A stretch of 64,000 nucleotides of DNA, taken from assembly GCF_019711195.1 (NCBI RefSeq), contig NZ_CP081299.1, forward strand, positions 5,800,501 to 5,864,500. Reading direction: 5' to 3'. The translations under genes and the position numbers were made by a program. The stretch is from Dyadobacter sp. NIV53. GTDB taxonomy: Bacteria > Bacteroidota > Bacteroidia > Cytophagales > Spirosomataceae. The stretch's first letter is position 1. Each line of letters begins with the position of its first letter. Positions 18,920-27,591 of this stretch are shown in pieces. The notes beneath the pieces are model-generated. The model was not told the origin of the DNA and did not search any database. It was given only the letters and a program-made list of their open reading frames with translations.

Positions 18920-20842
18920 ATGGTAAGATTTGTGAAAGTAATCCTCTGTTTGATAGCCTTGGCCACATACATCGGTGGTAACAAAACTTATGGTGCCAAT
19001 CCCTGGCAACTGAGGGCACTGCCTTCGTCGGTCCGGCTGGACCCGGTTACCAACGAAATTATCGAACACCGGTTTAAAGGCGTTCCATCCAATCAGGTTA
19101 AAAAAAACAATCTTCTTGATAAAAACTGGATATTCGACGGAAAGCAGGTTTCGCTTCACGGAGCACGTGGGGAATATGTGTCGTTTCAACTGGTACTATC
19201 TAATGAATCAGATTCAGAATTGACAGGGATCAGGCTCGACATGTTGCCTTTCAAAAACGGGAACTCTGAACTTGCCATTAAACCCGAGTTATTTCTGGAA
19301 TGGTCAGTCAATGTACAAAGCACCAGCACAGGTTATCCTAAATCTACACTCGGCAAAGGCTGGTATCCCGACGCGCTGATTCCATTTAAATTCATTCAGA
19401 CTGACTCAACCCAGGTCCATGGGCGATGGGTGTACCCATTTACGCTGCCCGACTTCAATAACCGGATCACTAACCAGCGTTCGCAGGTTATTTGGGTGGA
19501 TCAGTTCATTCCAGTGGATTCACAGAAGGCAAAACCCGGAACATACCAGAGTGTGATCACAGCGAAGATTGGCGCCATTACAAAACAAATTCCCGTCAGC
19601 CTGACAATATGGGATTTTGAATTGCCCAACGAAAACCTTTTTAAAGCCAGCCTGCAACATGAAGGTTTTTTGAGTGGGATGGATGAAAAGCAGGAGTTAT
19701 CTGTGTATCAGTTGTTTAAGCGCAATCGTATTTCCCTCATGGATCCGACTTATGATCCTGAAATGCAGTTTAAAAATGGCAAGGTGCAAATACAATGGGG
19801 CAAATTCGACCAGCGCCTAAAAAAATACCTGACCGGACAGGCCTTTACCAAAGAACATGGCTACACCGAAGGCCCCGGCTATGGTGAGCCGATCGAAACC
19901 TTTGCGCTTCCGTTCGACATCTATGGAAAACATGGTACCGCCGGCTGGCCGGATATCGGCAAACCCGAAGTAGAACGCAATGCCGCCAACCAGGCCATAT
20001 ATGTCAGCAGCATCCGGCAGGTACGTCAGCACTTACTTCCCATGGTGAATCCCGAAAAAACGTTGCTTACCGTTTATCTGAATGGCCTTGACGAATCCTA
20101 TTTTCCTGAGGCCTGGTCGCGGATGGTGTTTTATGGCAATCTGTTTAAAAAAGAATATCCGGAAGCAAAGTTTCGGGTGGACGGCGGCTATAATAAAGAA
20201 GCGATGGATGTGATCGGGAAGTCCATAACCGACTGGGCATCACACACCATCAGCTACAACCTGGACGAAGTAAAGTTATACCAGCAAATGGGTATTAAAG
20301 ACTGGCTTTACGGGCCAATGTTATACGAACATAAGCTGAACAGCTGGGTGGGAAGTTCGACATTTATCGATTTGCCCCTGATCAATGACCGCGCGATCAG
20401 CTGGGCATGCTGGAAATACAAAACCTACTCCTGGATCAGCTGGGGTGTCGGCGCCGGCTGGGAACGGGGCTGGTATGATCCCGAATCCTGGAAAGATTTT
20501 TACAAGGAAGCCGCGGAGGCCGATGCAGAATTTACATACCGGACATTTAACGGGAACGGTTCTGTCATTTACAAACCCGGCATGGTGCCTAATGTATCCG
20601 AACCCTGTCCGTCCATCCGTCTAAAAACGATGCGTGACGGTGTGCAGGATTATGAATACCTGCGTTTGCTGACAAAGCTCGATGGCAATTCCAAGCGTGC
20701 GGATGAACTCGTTAATAAGCTGATCAAAGAGCCATTCGGAGATAAATCCATTGGTAACCTTGATGTATGGGGCTATGATCAGGAACAATGGCACAAAGTG
20801 CGTTTGGAACTGGGCGAGCTTGTTTCGAAGGGTAAAATGTGA
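18920..20842 (+). CDS. Secreted DUF4091-type putative glycoside-hydrolase-like protein
   Basis: About 640 residues from ATG 18920, which begins the signal peptide MVRFVKVILCLIALATYIGG. An ATG at 18875 forms an ATGA overlap with the propeller stop and would add 15 residues, so coupling through that codon is possible. The N-terminal half is beta-rich (ARGEYVSFQLVLSN, as in proteins with an N-terminal jelly-roll before a barrel). The C-terminal hallmark is PSIRLKTMRDGVQDYEYLRL, the conserved end of DUF4091 proteins, preceded by GNGSVIYKPG. DUF4091 proteins are found in glycan-utilisation loci and are thought to be TIM-barrel glycosidases, but the activity is not established. Tryptophan-rich segments (WACWKYKTYSWISWGVG) would suit carbohydrate binding. 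Confidence 0.8.
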   Translation: MVRFVKVILCLIALATYIGGNKTYGANPWQLRALPSSVRLDPVTNEIIEHRFKGVPSNQVKKNNLLDKNWIFDGKQVSLHGARGEYVSFQLVLSNESDSELTGIRLDMLPFKNGNSELAIKPELFLEWSVNVQSTSTGYPKSTLGKGWYPDALIPFKFIQTDSTQVHGRWVYPFTLPDFNNRITNQRSQVIWVDQFIPVDSQKAKPGTYQSVITAKIGAITKQIPVSLTIWDFELPNENLFKASLQHEGFLSGMDEKQELSVYQLFKRNRISLMDPTYDPEMQFKNGKVQIQWGKFDQRLKKYLTGQAFTKEHGYTEGPGYGEPIETFALPFDIYGKHGTAGWPDIGKPEVERNAANQAIYVSSIRQVRQHLLPMVNPEKTLLTVYLNGLDESYFPEAWSRMVFYGNLFKKEYPEAKFRVDGGYNKEAMDVIGKSITDWASHTISYNLDEVKLYQQMGIKDWLYGPMLYEHKLNSWVGSSTFIDLPLINDRAISWACWKYKTYSWISWGVGAGWERGWYDPESWKDFYKEAAEADAEFTYRTFNGNGSVIYKPGMVPNVSEPCPSIRLKTMRDGVQDYEYLRLLTKLDGNSKRADELVNKLIKEPFGDKSIGNLDVWGYDQEQWHKVRLELGELVSKGKM

Positions 20843-20897
20843 AAAGTGAGATGTGAGATGTGAAAAGTAAAATGTGAGATGTGAGATGTGTGTGAGA
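20837..20897 (+). repeat. GATGTGA-type short tandem repeat across a stop codon
   Basis: A purine-rich, imperfect repeat of GATGTGA/AAAAGTGA units begins at the stop of the DUF4091 gene and runs about 60 bp. Two longer copies can be aligned, each ending GATGTGAGATGTG. It lies in front of the DUF5107 gene and creates spurious in-frame ATGs, so that gene's start was placed after it. Such an array can change length by slippage. Confidence 0.7.
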
Positions 20898-20951
20898 TCA
20901 ATTTATTGTTATTTTAAACTTATCTGCGTGAGTGCACTTTCCGCCTTTTCA

Positions 20952-23900
20952 ATGTTATTGCCAGGTACCAGAGTAGCTCGTTTTGTTCTGACGTTGGTCC
21001 TGTCAACGCTGGTATTGTCACCAGCAGTTCAGGCGCAAAAGTCCGGCATTACGGAGAAAGTGCAGGCATTCCAGACTTATCCTTATTCCGACCCGAATCG
21101 GGTGCCGGTTATGGCGATTGGTAAAAAAGTTTCGCCATTTTACCCGTACTACGTTTTTGATGGATATACCAACAAAAGCACTTCTAAAAACTGGAAGGTG
21201 GTGGAGCTGGAAAATCCTTTTATCAAAGTGCAGATACTACCGGAAGTGGGTGGAAAAGTACTGGGAGCCGTGGAAAAATCGACCGGCGAGGAGTTTGTCT
21301 ACGTCAACCACGTTATGAAGTTCCGCGCCATCGGAATCCGGGGTCCGTGGACCAGCGGCGGAATTGAGCATAATTTCGGTCTGGATCTGGGCCACGCTCC
21401 CTGGGCAGCCGCTCCGGTAGATTATGTGATGCTGAATAATCCGGATGGAAGTGTAACCTGTGTGGTCGGCGGAATTGATCTTGCGTCACGCACGCAGTGG
21501 CGGGTCAAAATCGTACTTCCTAAGGATAAAGCTTACTTCGAAACACAAAGCCTTTGGTATAATCCTCTGCCTCTGCACGATTCTTACCTGTCGTGGGAAA
21601 ATGCGGCATTCAGGGCGTCGGATGATATGCAGTTCTTTTTTCCGGGAACGCACCATGTAGGACACGACGGACTGGCAAGCCCCTGGCCTATTGATCAGCA
21701 TGGTGTTGATTTGTCCTATTACAAAAATGTCAATTCCGGCGGCGATAAATCTTATCACGTGATGGGTACGCATACGACCTGGTTTGGCGGATACTGGCAC
21801 AACAAAAACTTCGGCTTCGGTCACTGGGCTCCGTATTCGGATGCTCCTGGTAAGAAATTATGGATCTGGTCTCGTGCAAGGGAAGGTGCTATCTGGGAAG
21901 ATCTGCTCACGGATAAAGACGGACAATACATTGAAGCTCAGTCGGGTGTAACATTCAATCAGGCGGCTGAAAGGAGCGGATTTCACAGTCCGTTCAACCA
22001 AAAGTCTCTGGGGCCGTTTTATTCTGAGACCAAAACCGAATACTGGTTTCCTGTCAAAGCGGCTGGCGGTATGGTCGATGCTTCGCCTTACGGTACGCTC
22101 AATGTAGTGGCGACCGGAGACAGTCTTAGAATAATATTTAACCCGATTTCTCCCATTCAGGACACACTGAAAGTGACTGTTGCCGGGCAGACCATTTATC
22201 AAATCCCGCTCCAACTTAAACCTATGGAGGTGTATGTCAAAACCATACCTTTTACAAAGTCCCAGACAAATCAAAAACCACTTCGGGTGAGCATTGGTAA
22301 AGACCGCCTCGTTTATTCCACGCAGGCAGAAAAGATTTTAGACCGTCCTGTGATTTCCGCAGACAAGCAGGACTTCAATTCAGCAGAACGACTTTTTGAG
22401 CTTGGGGAAGATGAAAATGCAATGCGCAATTTCGAGGGAGCCCATTTACGTTACCTGGAATGTCTTAAAAAAGAAACTACCCATAGTGGCGCATTGGTGC
22501 GGCTGGCCGAATACCATTATCGTAAAGGTGAGTACGCACAGGGACTGGACTTTGCCAGAAAAGTACTGGCTGAAAACACCTACCATGGCGGCGCTAATTA
22601 TCTGTATGGTGCCCTTTACCGAAAATTGGGCGACCTGACCAAAGCCGAAGAAGCTTTATCGGTTGCTACCTGGACCATGGAGTACAAATCCGGCGCCTAT
22701 GCCCAATTAGCTGGCATTGCGTTACAAAAACAGGATTTTGAAAAAGCCGGATACGATGCCCGGAAAGCATTGGACTACAACCGAAATAATCTGGTAGCCA
22801 ATCAGCTGCTTGGCACTTCGCTTCGAAAACTGAATAAACCGGATCAGGCGGCTGACGTATGGAAAGCTCTCCTGGAAATTGACCCGCTCAGTCACTACGC
22901 ACATTTCGAACAATATCTGCTCCAACCGACCGACGAAAACCTGGTCATTTTTCAAAGTGCCATTCGTAACGAACTGCCGCAAGAAACCTACCTGGAACTG
23001 GCGATGGACTATGTAAATCAGGGACAAAACCTGGAAGCGATGCAGGTGCTGCGACTGGCGCCCGCTTATCCCACGGTGTCCTACTGGCTTGCATTTCTTA
23101 GCCAAGATTCTTCCCCTGCGGAAAGTGAAAAACATTTAAAAAACGCGATTGACATGTCTCCCGAACTGGTCTTTCCTTTCCGTCTGGAAAGCATTCCTGT
23201 ACTTCAATGGGCAGAAAAACAGCAGTCTTCCTGGAAAAACCGTTATTACCTTGGGCTGATCTATTGGCACATTGGTGATCTTGAAAATGCCAGAATACAA
23301 TACGCATCATGTAAAAACGAGCCTGACTATACTCCATTTTACATTGCAAGAGGTATTCTTTTTCAAAACGACGCAGCCAGCTCGGCTCAGGCACAGCTTG
23401 ATCTTGTAAAAGCCAATCAGCTTAACCCCAAAGAATGGCGCACCTGGCATTATCTGACGGAATATTTTAACAAGCAAAAAACGCAGGAAAAAGCGCTCGA
23501 AAACGCCCGGTCTGCTTACAAACTGTTTTCTGAAAATCCCGTCATTGGAATCGATTATGCCAAATCGCTGCTGGATGCGGGTAAATTTGGAGCCTGCCTG
23601 CAAGTGCTGGACAAAATTCAAATCCTGCCGCAGGAGGGAGCCCGGGAAGGACATAACGTGTATATCGTAGCCAACCTGGCACAAGCCCTTATTTTTGCAG
23701 AAAACAAAAAATACAACGATGCCTTAAAAGCGCTTGAAAAAGCCCGCTTGTGGCCGGAAAATCTGGGTACGGGCAAACCTCATGAACCCGATACGCGACT
23801 GATGGACTACCTGGCAACCTATTGCGAAACGCAGCTTGGCCATGCCGGGAAAGCGCAGCAATATTCGCAGACTATCACCGATTACACCCTCAATGCCAGC

Positions 23901-24209
23901 AAGGAAAGCAACCGCAATGTGCTCAATAATTATCTTGGGGTGAAGGTAATGAGGGATTCAGGCAAACAGGAATCAGCTTCTAAATTCATTGATACCTGGA
24001 AAATGGAACAGGATTCGCTGCGTAACTGGGAAATCACGGAAGGGTCTGGTGCTCCGGATGTACAGTGGGTTATCGGTAAAGCGCAGGATGACCAGGCACG
24101 TTCGGAAAAGCTCAAACAGGAATTAACGGTGGATAAAAAGTACAGCCTTACGACCTTGTTTTATAAAATACTTGATCTGGCAGAAACCCGCAAAAGTGGG
24201 AATAAATAG
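20952..24209 (+). CDS. Secreted DUF5107 plus tetratricopeptide-repeat protein
   Basis: About 1085 residues from ATG 20952, which gives a signal peptide (RFVLTLVLSTLVLSPAVQAQ); earlier in-frame ATGs fall in a tandem repeat and give an unlikely leader. Residues about 50-400 match the DUF5107 pattern (VVELENPFIKVQILPEVGGKV, GIEHNFGLDLGHAPW, WIWSRAREGAIWEDLLTD), an aldose-epimerase/galactose-mutarotase-like beta-sandwich. From about 480 to the end come TPR helices (GALVRLAEYHYRKGEYAQGL, ALYRKLGDLTKAEEAL, GLIYWHIGDLENARIQYASC). Proteins with this architecture occur in Bacteroidota glycan loci; the reaction is unknown. It sits between a DUF4091-type gene and an esterase-type gene with gaps of about 110 and 6 bp. 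Confidence 0.85.
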   Translation: MLLPGTRVARFVLTLVLSTLVLSPAVQAQKSGITEKVQAFQTYPYSDPNRVPVMAIGKKVSPFYPYYVFDGYTNKSTSKNWKVVELENPFIKVQILPEVGGKVLGAVEKSTGEEFVYVNHVMKFRAIGIRGPWTSGGIEHNFGLDLGHAPWAAAPVDYVMLNNPDGSVTCVVGGIDLASRTQWRVKIVLPKDKAYFETQSLWYNPLPLHDSYLSWENAAFRASDDMQFFFPGTHHVGHDGLASPWPIDQHGVDLSYYKNVNSGGDKSYHVMGTHTTWFGGYWHNKNFGFGHWAPYSDAPGKKLWIWSRAREGAIWEDLLTDKDGQYIEAQSGVTFNQAAERSGFHSPFNQKSLGPFYSETKTEYWFPVKAAGGMVDASPYGTLNVVATGDSLRIIFNPISPIQDTLKVTVAGQTIYQIPLQLKPMEVYVKTIPFTKSQTNQKPLRVSIGKDRLVYSTQAEKILDRPVISADKQDFNSAERLFELGEDENAMRNFEGAHLRYLECLKKETTHSGALVRLAEYHYRKGEYAQGLDFARKVLAENTYHGGANYLYGALYRKLGDLTKAEEALSVATWTMEYKSGAYAQLAGIALQKQDFEKAGYDARKALDYNRNNLVANQLLGTSLRKLNKPDQAADVWKALLEIDPLSHYAHFEQYLLQPTDENLVIFQSAIRNELPQETYLELAMDYVNQGQNLEAMQVLRLAPAYPTVSYWLAFLSQDSSPAESEKHLKNAIDMSPELVFPFRLESIPVLQWAEKQQSSWKNRYYLGLIYWHIGDLENARIQYASCKNEPDYTPFYIARGILFQNDAASSAQAQLDLVKANQLNPKEWRTWHYLTEYFNKQKTQEKALENARSAYKLFSENPVIGIDYAKSLLDAGKFGACLQVLDKIQILPQEGAREGHNVYIVANLAQALIFAENKKYNDALKALEKARLWPENLGTGKPHEPDTRLMDYLATYCETQLGHAGKAQQYSQTITDYTLNASKESNRNVLNNYLGVKVMRDSGKQESASKFIDTWKMEQDSLRNWEITEGSGAPDVQWVIGKAQDDQARSEKLKQELTVDKKYSLTTLFYKILDLAETRKSGNK

Positions 24210-24215
24210 TGCATT

Positions 24216-26243
24216 ATGAATTTGATCAGCAGGTTTATCGGTTTTTTAAAAATGAACGGCACCCGGGTTTTGAAACTGCCCGCTTTGCTGGTCTTGACGG
24301 CTCTGTTGCAGGTACAGGCTCAGCAGCCGCAGCGAAAGGCAATTATCGAAGACCGGAAACATTACAGTGAAGTGTTCAAAGAGGACCGGCATTTCCGCAT
24401 GATCATGCCGCCTGATTATTACGAGCATCCTGAGCGGCGGTATCCGGTCATTTACTATTTTCATGGAAACGCAGGAAGGTTTAACGGTCCGGCAGATGGC
24501 GAAGTTTCCCGCTCGGGCGAGGCACGCTATTACGATGAATTTAACGGGAATGATGAACGATGCGGTCCTGATTCGCTGGATAATTTCGCAAACTATGTGG
24601 AAGGTACAGATGTCATTATCGCCAAATGGGACGGTTATGTGCCGGCACAATATCCGCGCCCTTACGATATTGCGCCTGTAAAAGAAGACAGGCAGTTTGT
24701 TGATTACTTTCCGGAATTTGTGCGGTACGTGGATGCCCACTATCGTACCAAGGCTTTTCGGGAAAACCGTGCGGTATCAGGGTTGAGTATGGGCGGATTT
24801 ATGTCCATGCTGGTTGCTTCCAAATATCCGCACCTGCTATCGAGCGCTTCGTTTTTCTGTCCTTCCGCTTCGTTTACGGTCGGTCCGAAGGCTTTACAGA
24901 TTTATACGCCATTCAAGGAAATGGGGCGCAATTTTGTTGGCTTGCCAATTCGTATGCACCTGGGAAGCAAGGATTTTTTGCGGCAGCACGACCAGGAGAT
25001 CGACCGGGCTTATCAAACGCTGGAATTGAACTACGAAAGCTGGTTTTATGGAATTGGCTATTTCAGAGGCTTCCACAATGCGGTCAATATCAAAGGACAA
25101 TTCGATTTTCACATGAAGTATTTCCGAATGCCACTCGCGAGGCCGGAAAAGTGGCATCATATTGATTTATACCCCAGCTTTTCTGTCTGGAATTACGACG
25201 TTAACACCAATCGGAATATTCCGGGATTCACGATACTGAATGATGTACGCCGGGAAGGATTCAGTTTGCAAACCAAAAAGTGGCTGCCAGATGGACCTGC
25301 AATTCAGGATCTGTCTGTAAAAATAGAAACCGACAGTATTTACACGCCCAATACCAGTTTTCAGTTGATACGTCTGGATGTACCGACGCGCAAAATATAC
25401 CGTTCGGATGTACGCAGCGACAAAAAAGGACGAATTCAGTGGCAGGGAACCGGTCAGCAGAGCGACATCGGATTGTACCGGGCTGGCGATCCGGGGCACA
25501 TTTCCATGGCAACCTATACCCTCGACCGTAAGATGCCGGGCGTTGGCGATATCGTTTCCCTGAGTCCATTATTATTTAACAAAGGCGGGGCCGCCGTCGA
25601 TTCCATAGGCATTGAGCTCATCGCGCAGGATGAAGAAGTGGAAGTGATGGACCCGGCCACGACCATTGGACAAGTAGCTCAGGGCGCGCTGTATGAAAAG
25701 ACCGCTTTTCGGATACGGTCACGAAACGCCAGCCTCGACCGTGCGAAGCTGAAATTAGTACTAAGCTATCAGGGTAAAAAAGACCAGTTTCTGCTGGAAG
25801 TTCCTTTTTATTCACCCGAAGCAACACTTAAACATTTTACAGTTGCCGACGGTCGTCCGGTGAAGCTGGAAGTGGAAGAAAAAACGCTTGTAGGAGAAGG
25901 GAATGGTGACGGGATCGCTAATCCTGGTGAATGGATCAGCATTTTCACGCAGTCGGATCTTGATTCGCTGCATGACTTTGGCCTTCAGCTTTATACCGAA
26001 GATCCCTACGTCGCGATGGATAATAGGCGTATGCTTTTCTTTGCCCGCAACGACTGGTCGGGTGCACAGCGGCTGACCTCCCAGATGCAGATCAAACCGG
26101 ATTGTCCGGATGGGCATGAGATCAAATTTTACGGTGTTTACGAATACCCGAAAAACGGTAACACACGCCGGGACAGCCATGGGGCGCATTCGTTCATTCA
26201 CGAAACAAAGCGGATTTCTTTTACTGTGAAAGTTAAAAGATAG
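24216..26243 (+). CDS. Secreted alpha/beta-hydrolase (putative esterase) with C-terminal beta domains
   Basis: A 675-residue protein. After a signal peptide (best from ATG 24252: MNGTRVLKLPALLVLTALLQ) comes a putative-esterase domain: FRMIMPPDYYEHPERRYPVIYYFHG, then the nucleophile elbow GLSMGGF with Ser at residue 191 counted from 24216, and RMHLGSKDFLRQHDQ near the acid position; a His in RGFHNAVN could complete the triad. From about 320 to the end are beta-rich modules (ending GNGDGIANPGEWISIFTQ, a dockerin/calcium-like or immunoglobulin-like region). It is 6 bp after the DUF5107 gene and 5 bp before an ACT-domain gene, so is part of one operon. Removal of acyl groups from glycans, as with feruloyl or acetyl esterases, is the likely role. 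Confidence 0.82.
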   Translation: MNLISRFIGFLKMNGTRVLKLPALLVLTALLQVQAQQPQRKAIIEDRKHYSEVFKEDRHFRMIMPPDYYEHPERRYPVIYYFHGNAGRFNGPADGEVSRSGEARYYDEFNGNDERCGPDSLDNFANYVEGTDVIIAKWDGYVPAQYPRPYDIAPVKEDRQFVDYFPEFVRYVDAHYRTKAFRENRAVSGLSMGGFMSMLVASKYPHLLSSASFFCPSASFTVGPKALQIYTPFKEMGRNFVGLPIRMHLGSKDFLRQHDQEIDRAYQTLELNYESWFYGIGYFRGFHNAVNIKGQFDFHMKYFRMPLARPEKWHHIDLYPSFSVWNYDVNTNRNIPGFTILNDVRREGFSLQTKKWLPDGPAIQDLSVKIETDSIYTPNTSFQLIRLDVPTRKIYRSDVRSDKKGRIQWQGTGQQSDIGLYRAGDPGHISMATYTLDRKMPGVGDIVSLSPLLFNKGGAAVDSIGIELIAQDEEVEVMDPATTIGQVAQGALYEKTAFRIRSRNASLDRAKLKLVLSYQGKKDQFLLEVPFYSPEATLKHFTVADGRPVKLEVEEKTLVGEGNGDGIANPGEWISIFTQSDLDSLHDFGLQLYTEDPYVAMDNRRMLFFARNDWSGAQRLTSQMQIKPDCPDGHEIKFYGVYEYPKNGNTRRDSHGAHSFIHETKRISFTVKVKR

Positions 26244-26248
26244 TTCAG

Positions 26249-26536
26249 ATGGAAAATCAGTTTGCCGGTTCCAGCCGGATATCGATCTATGCCAGCGACA
26301 CCAATGGCGTTTTGAACAGGGTCTTGCAGCTGTTCGGTAAAAGCCGTTTCGAGGTCAATTACATCGAGGTTTTTAAGACACAGGACGCGGATCTGAAACT
26401 GATCGTTGTAGAAGCGCTGTTTCCAAAGGAGATGATGCCGCTGATTCTCAGCCGTATAGAGAAGATCATCGAAGTGCACCGGGCTTTCGCTCATCAGCAC
26501 GAAGTGGAAAACCCTCCTGATGCCTTAAATCGTTAG
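26249..26536 (+). CDS. Small single ACT-domain protein, IlvN/IlvH-like
   Basis: A 95-residue protein that is almost wholly one ACT domain (about residues 9-82): ISIYASDTNGVLNRVLQLFGKSRFEVNYIEV followed by LKLIVVEALFPKEMMPLILSRIEKIIEV, with the G-V-L-R pattern used for amino-acid binding. The closest pattern is the regulatory (small) subunit of acetolactate synthase. However, no catalytic ilv gene is near; it sits 5 bp after a secreted esterase-type gene and ahead of a DeoR-type regulator. It has no signal peptide, so it is the only cytoplasmic product of the operon. It could be a sensor for the operon or a displaced ilv subunit. Function unknown. Confidence 0.75.
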   Translation: MENQFAGSSRISIYASDTNGVLNRVLQLFGKSRFEVNYIEVFKTQDADLKLIVVEALFPKEMMPLILSRIEKIIEVHRAFAHQHEVENPPDALNR

Positions 26537-26570
26537 TTGTGGTTTTTCAACACCATGTGCCGAATGTTGC

Positions 26571-26578
26571 TACCTTTG
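26571..26578 (+). promoter_or_regulatory. -7 element of the DeoR-family regulator gene
   Basis: TACCTTTG is an exact match to the Bacteroidota -7 consensus TAnnTTTG, 79 bp before the regulator ATG at 26657. It suggests the regulator has its own promoter and is not only read through from the operon upstream. No clean TTG at the usual -33 spacing. Confidence 0.5.
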
Positions 26579-26656
26579 CAGCCTCGTCTGAGCAGCCGGA
26601 TATTTCAGGCTTAAATACCCTTAAATCAAAAATAAACGAATAAAAAAACTGGTACC

Positions 26657-27421
26657 ATGAAAAAGACAGCGCAGCGTCGTTCGCTTATATTGCAAAAGCT
26701 TGATGAGTTGGGCGAAGTAAATGTCAACGATTTAAGTGAAATGCTGGATGTGAGTGAAGTCACCATCCGCAACGATCTGGACAAGCTGGAAAATAGCAAT
26801 CTGCTGGTAAGGGCTCATGGCGGGGCATTTAAAACCAACAACATCGCCCTGACCGTCACCGAAAAAAGGAAGATCAACCACGATACCAAACGGGCGATAG
26901 GCAAAAAGGCGGTGTCGCTGATCAACGAAGAAGACAGCATCATACTCGATTCGGGAACCACTACATTTGAAATATCGAACAATCTCGAAAAATTCAAGAA
27001 CCTGACCGTGATCAGCAATGCGCTGGACATTGTCAACAACCTGGCCCAGTATGAAAACCTGCAGGTGTATATGCCGGGCGGATATCTGAAAGAATTCTCC
27101 ATGTCCCTCGTAGGGCCAATGGCAGAGCGAAACTTCAAACAACTGTATTGCAACAAACTTTTTCTGGGAATTGACGGCATCAAGGCCAATACCGGTTTCT
27201 TCACCCACTACATGGAAGAAGCCTACCTCAACCAGATCATGATCGACATCGCCGAAGAAGTCATCATCGTCACAGACTCATCCAAATTCAAAAAATCCGG
27301 ACTAGCCTTCATCTGCGGTTTCGAAAAAATCAATAAAGTGGTGACGGACGATAAGATTGAAGAAGCGGATTTGAAGATGTTAAAGCAGCATAATATTGAG
27401 GTGATTATTGCGGAGAGTTAG
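26657..27421 (+). CDS. DeoR/GlpR-family repressor (AgaR-like)
   Basis: A 254-residue DeoR-family regulator. The N-terminal winged helix-turn-helix is residues about 8-58 (NVNDLSEMLDVSEVTIRNDL, then LVRAHGGA), and the C-terminal sugar-phosphate sensor domain has DSGTTTFEI and LFLGIDGI. These repressors bind phosphorylated sugars and release their operators. With an AgaS-kinase-aldolase operon and a GH20 gene in the same window, regulation of amino-sugar use is the likely job, as for AgaR in enterobacteria. It is monocistronic or the last gene of the propeller operon; a TAnnTTTG element lies upstream. A hairpin-rich repeat follows it. Confidence 0.88.
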   Translation: MKKTAQRRSLILQKLDELGEVNVNDLSEMLDVSEVTIRNDLDKLENSNLLVRAHGGAFKTNNIALTVTEKRKINHDTKRAIGKKAVSLINEEDSIILDSGTTTFEISNNLEKFKNLTVISNALDIVNNLAQYENLQVYMPGGYLKEFSMSLVGPMAERNFKQLYCNKLFLGIDGIKANTGFFTHYMEEAYLNQIMIDIAEEVIIVTDSSKFKKSGLAFICGFEKINKVVTDDKIEEADLKMLKQHNIEVIIAES

Positions 27422-27468
27422 AGGGGGAAGGGTATTTGAGTGGCATTTTGGAATCGAAGGATTATTTC

Positions 27469-27535
27469 GGTGCGCTGCACCTTTCAGAAATTGTGAAATT
27501 TTTTCTTAGCTACAAATATTGCGGCGCTCTGCGCC
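27469..27535. repeat. Double GC-hairpin element, possible interspersed repeat
   Basis: Two similar tiny hairpins lie 41 bp apart: GGTGC-GCT-GCACC (27469-27481) and GGCGC-TCT-GCGCC (27523-27535), the second embedded in AATATT...AATATT-like flanks. The two modules are variants of one motif, which suggests an intergenic palindromic repeat family. It lies exactly between the DeoR-type gene and the CHAT gene, at the edge of the AT-rich insert. It may also serve as a transcription stop for both. Confidence 0.5.
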
Positions 27536-27591
27536 TTGGTCGATATTTATCCGGCTAAATGCAATGGTAGTGCTATAATATCATGATCAAT

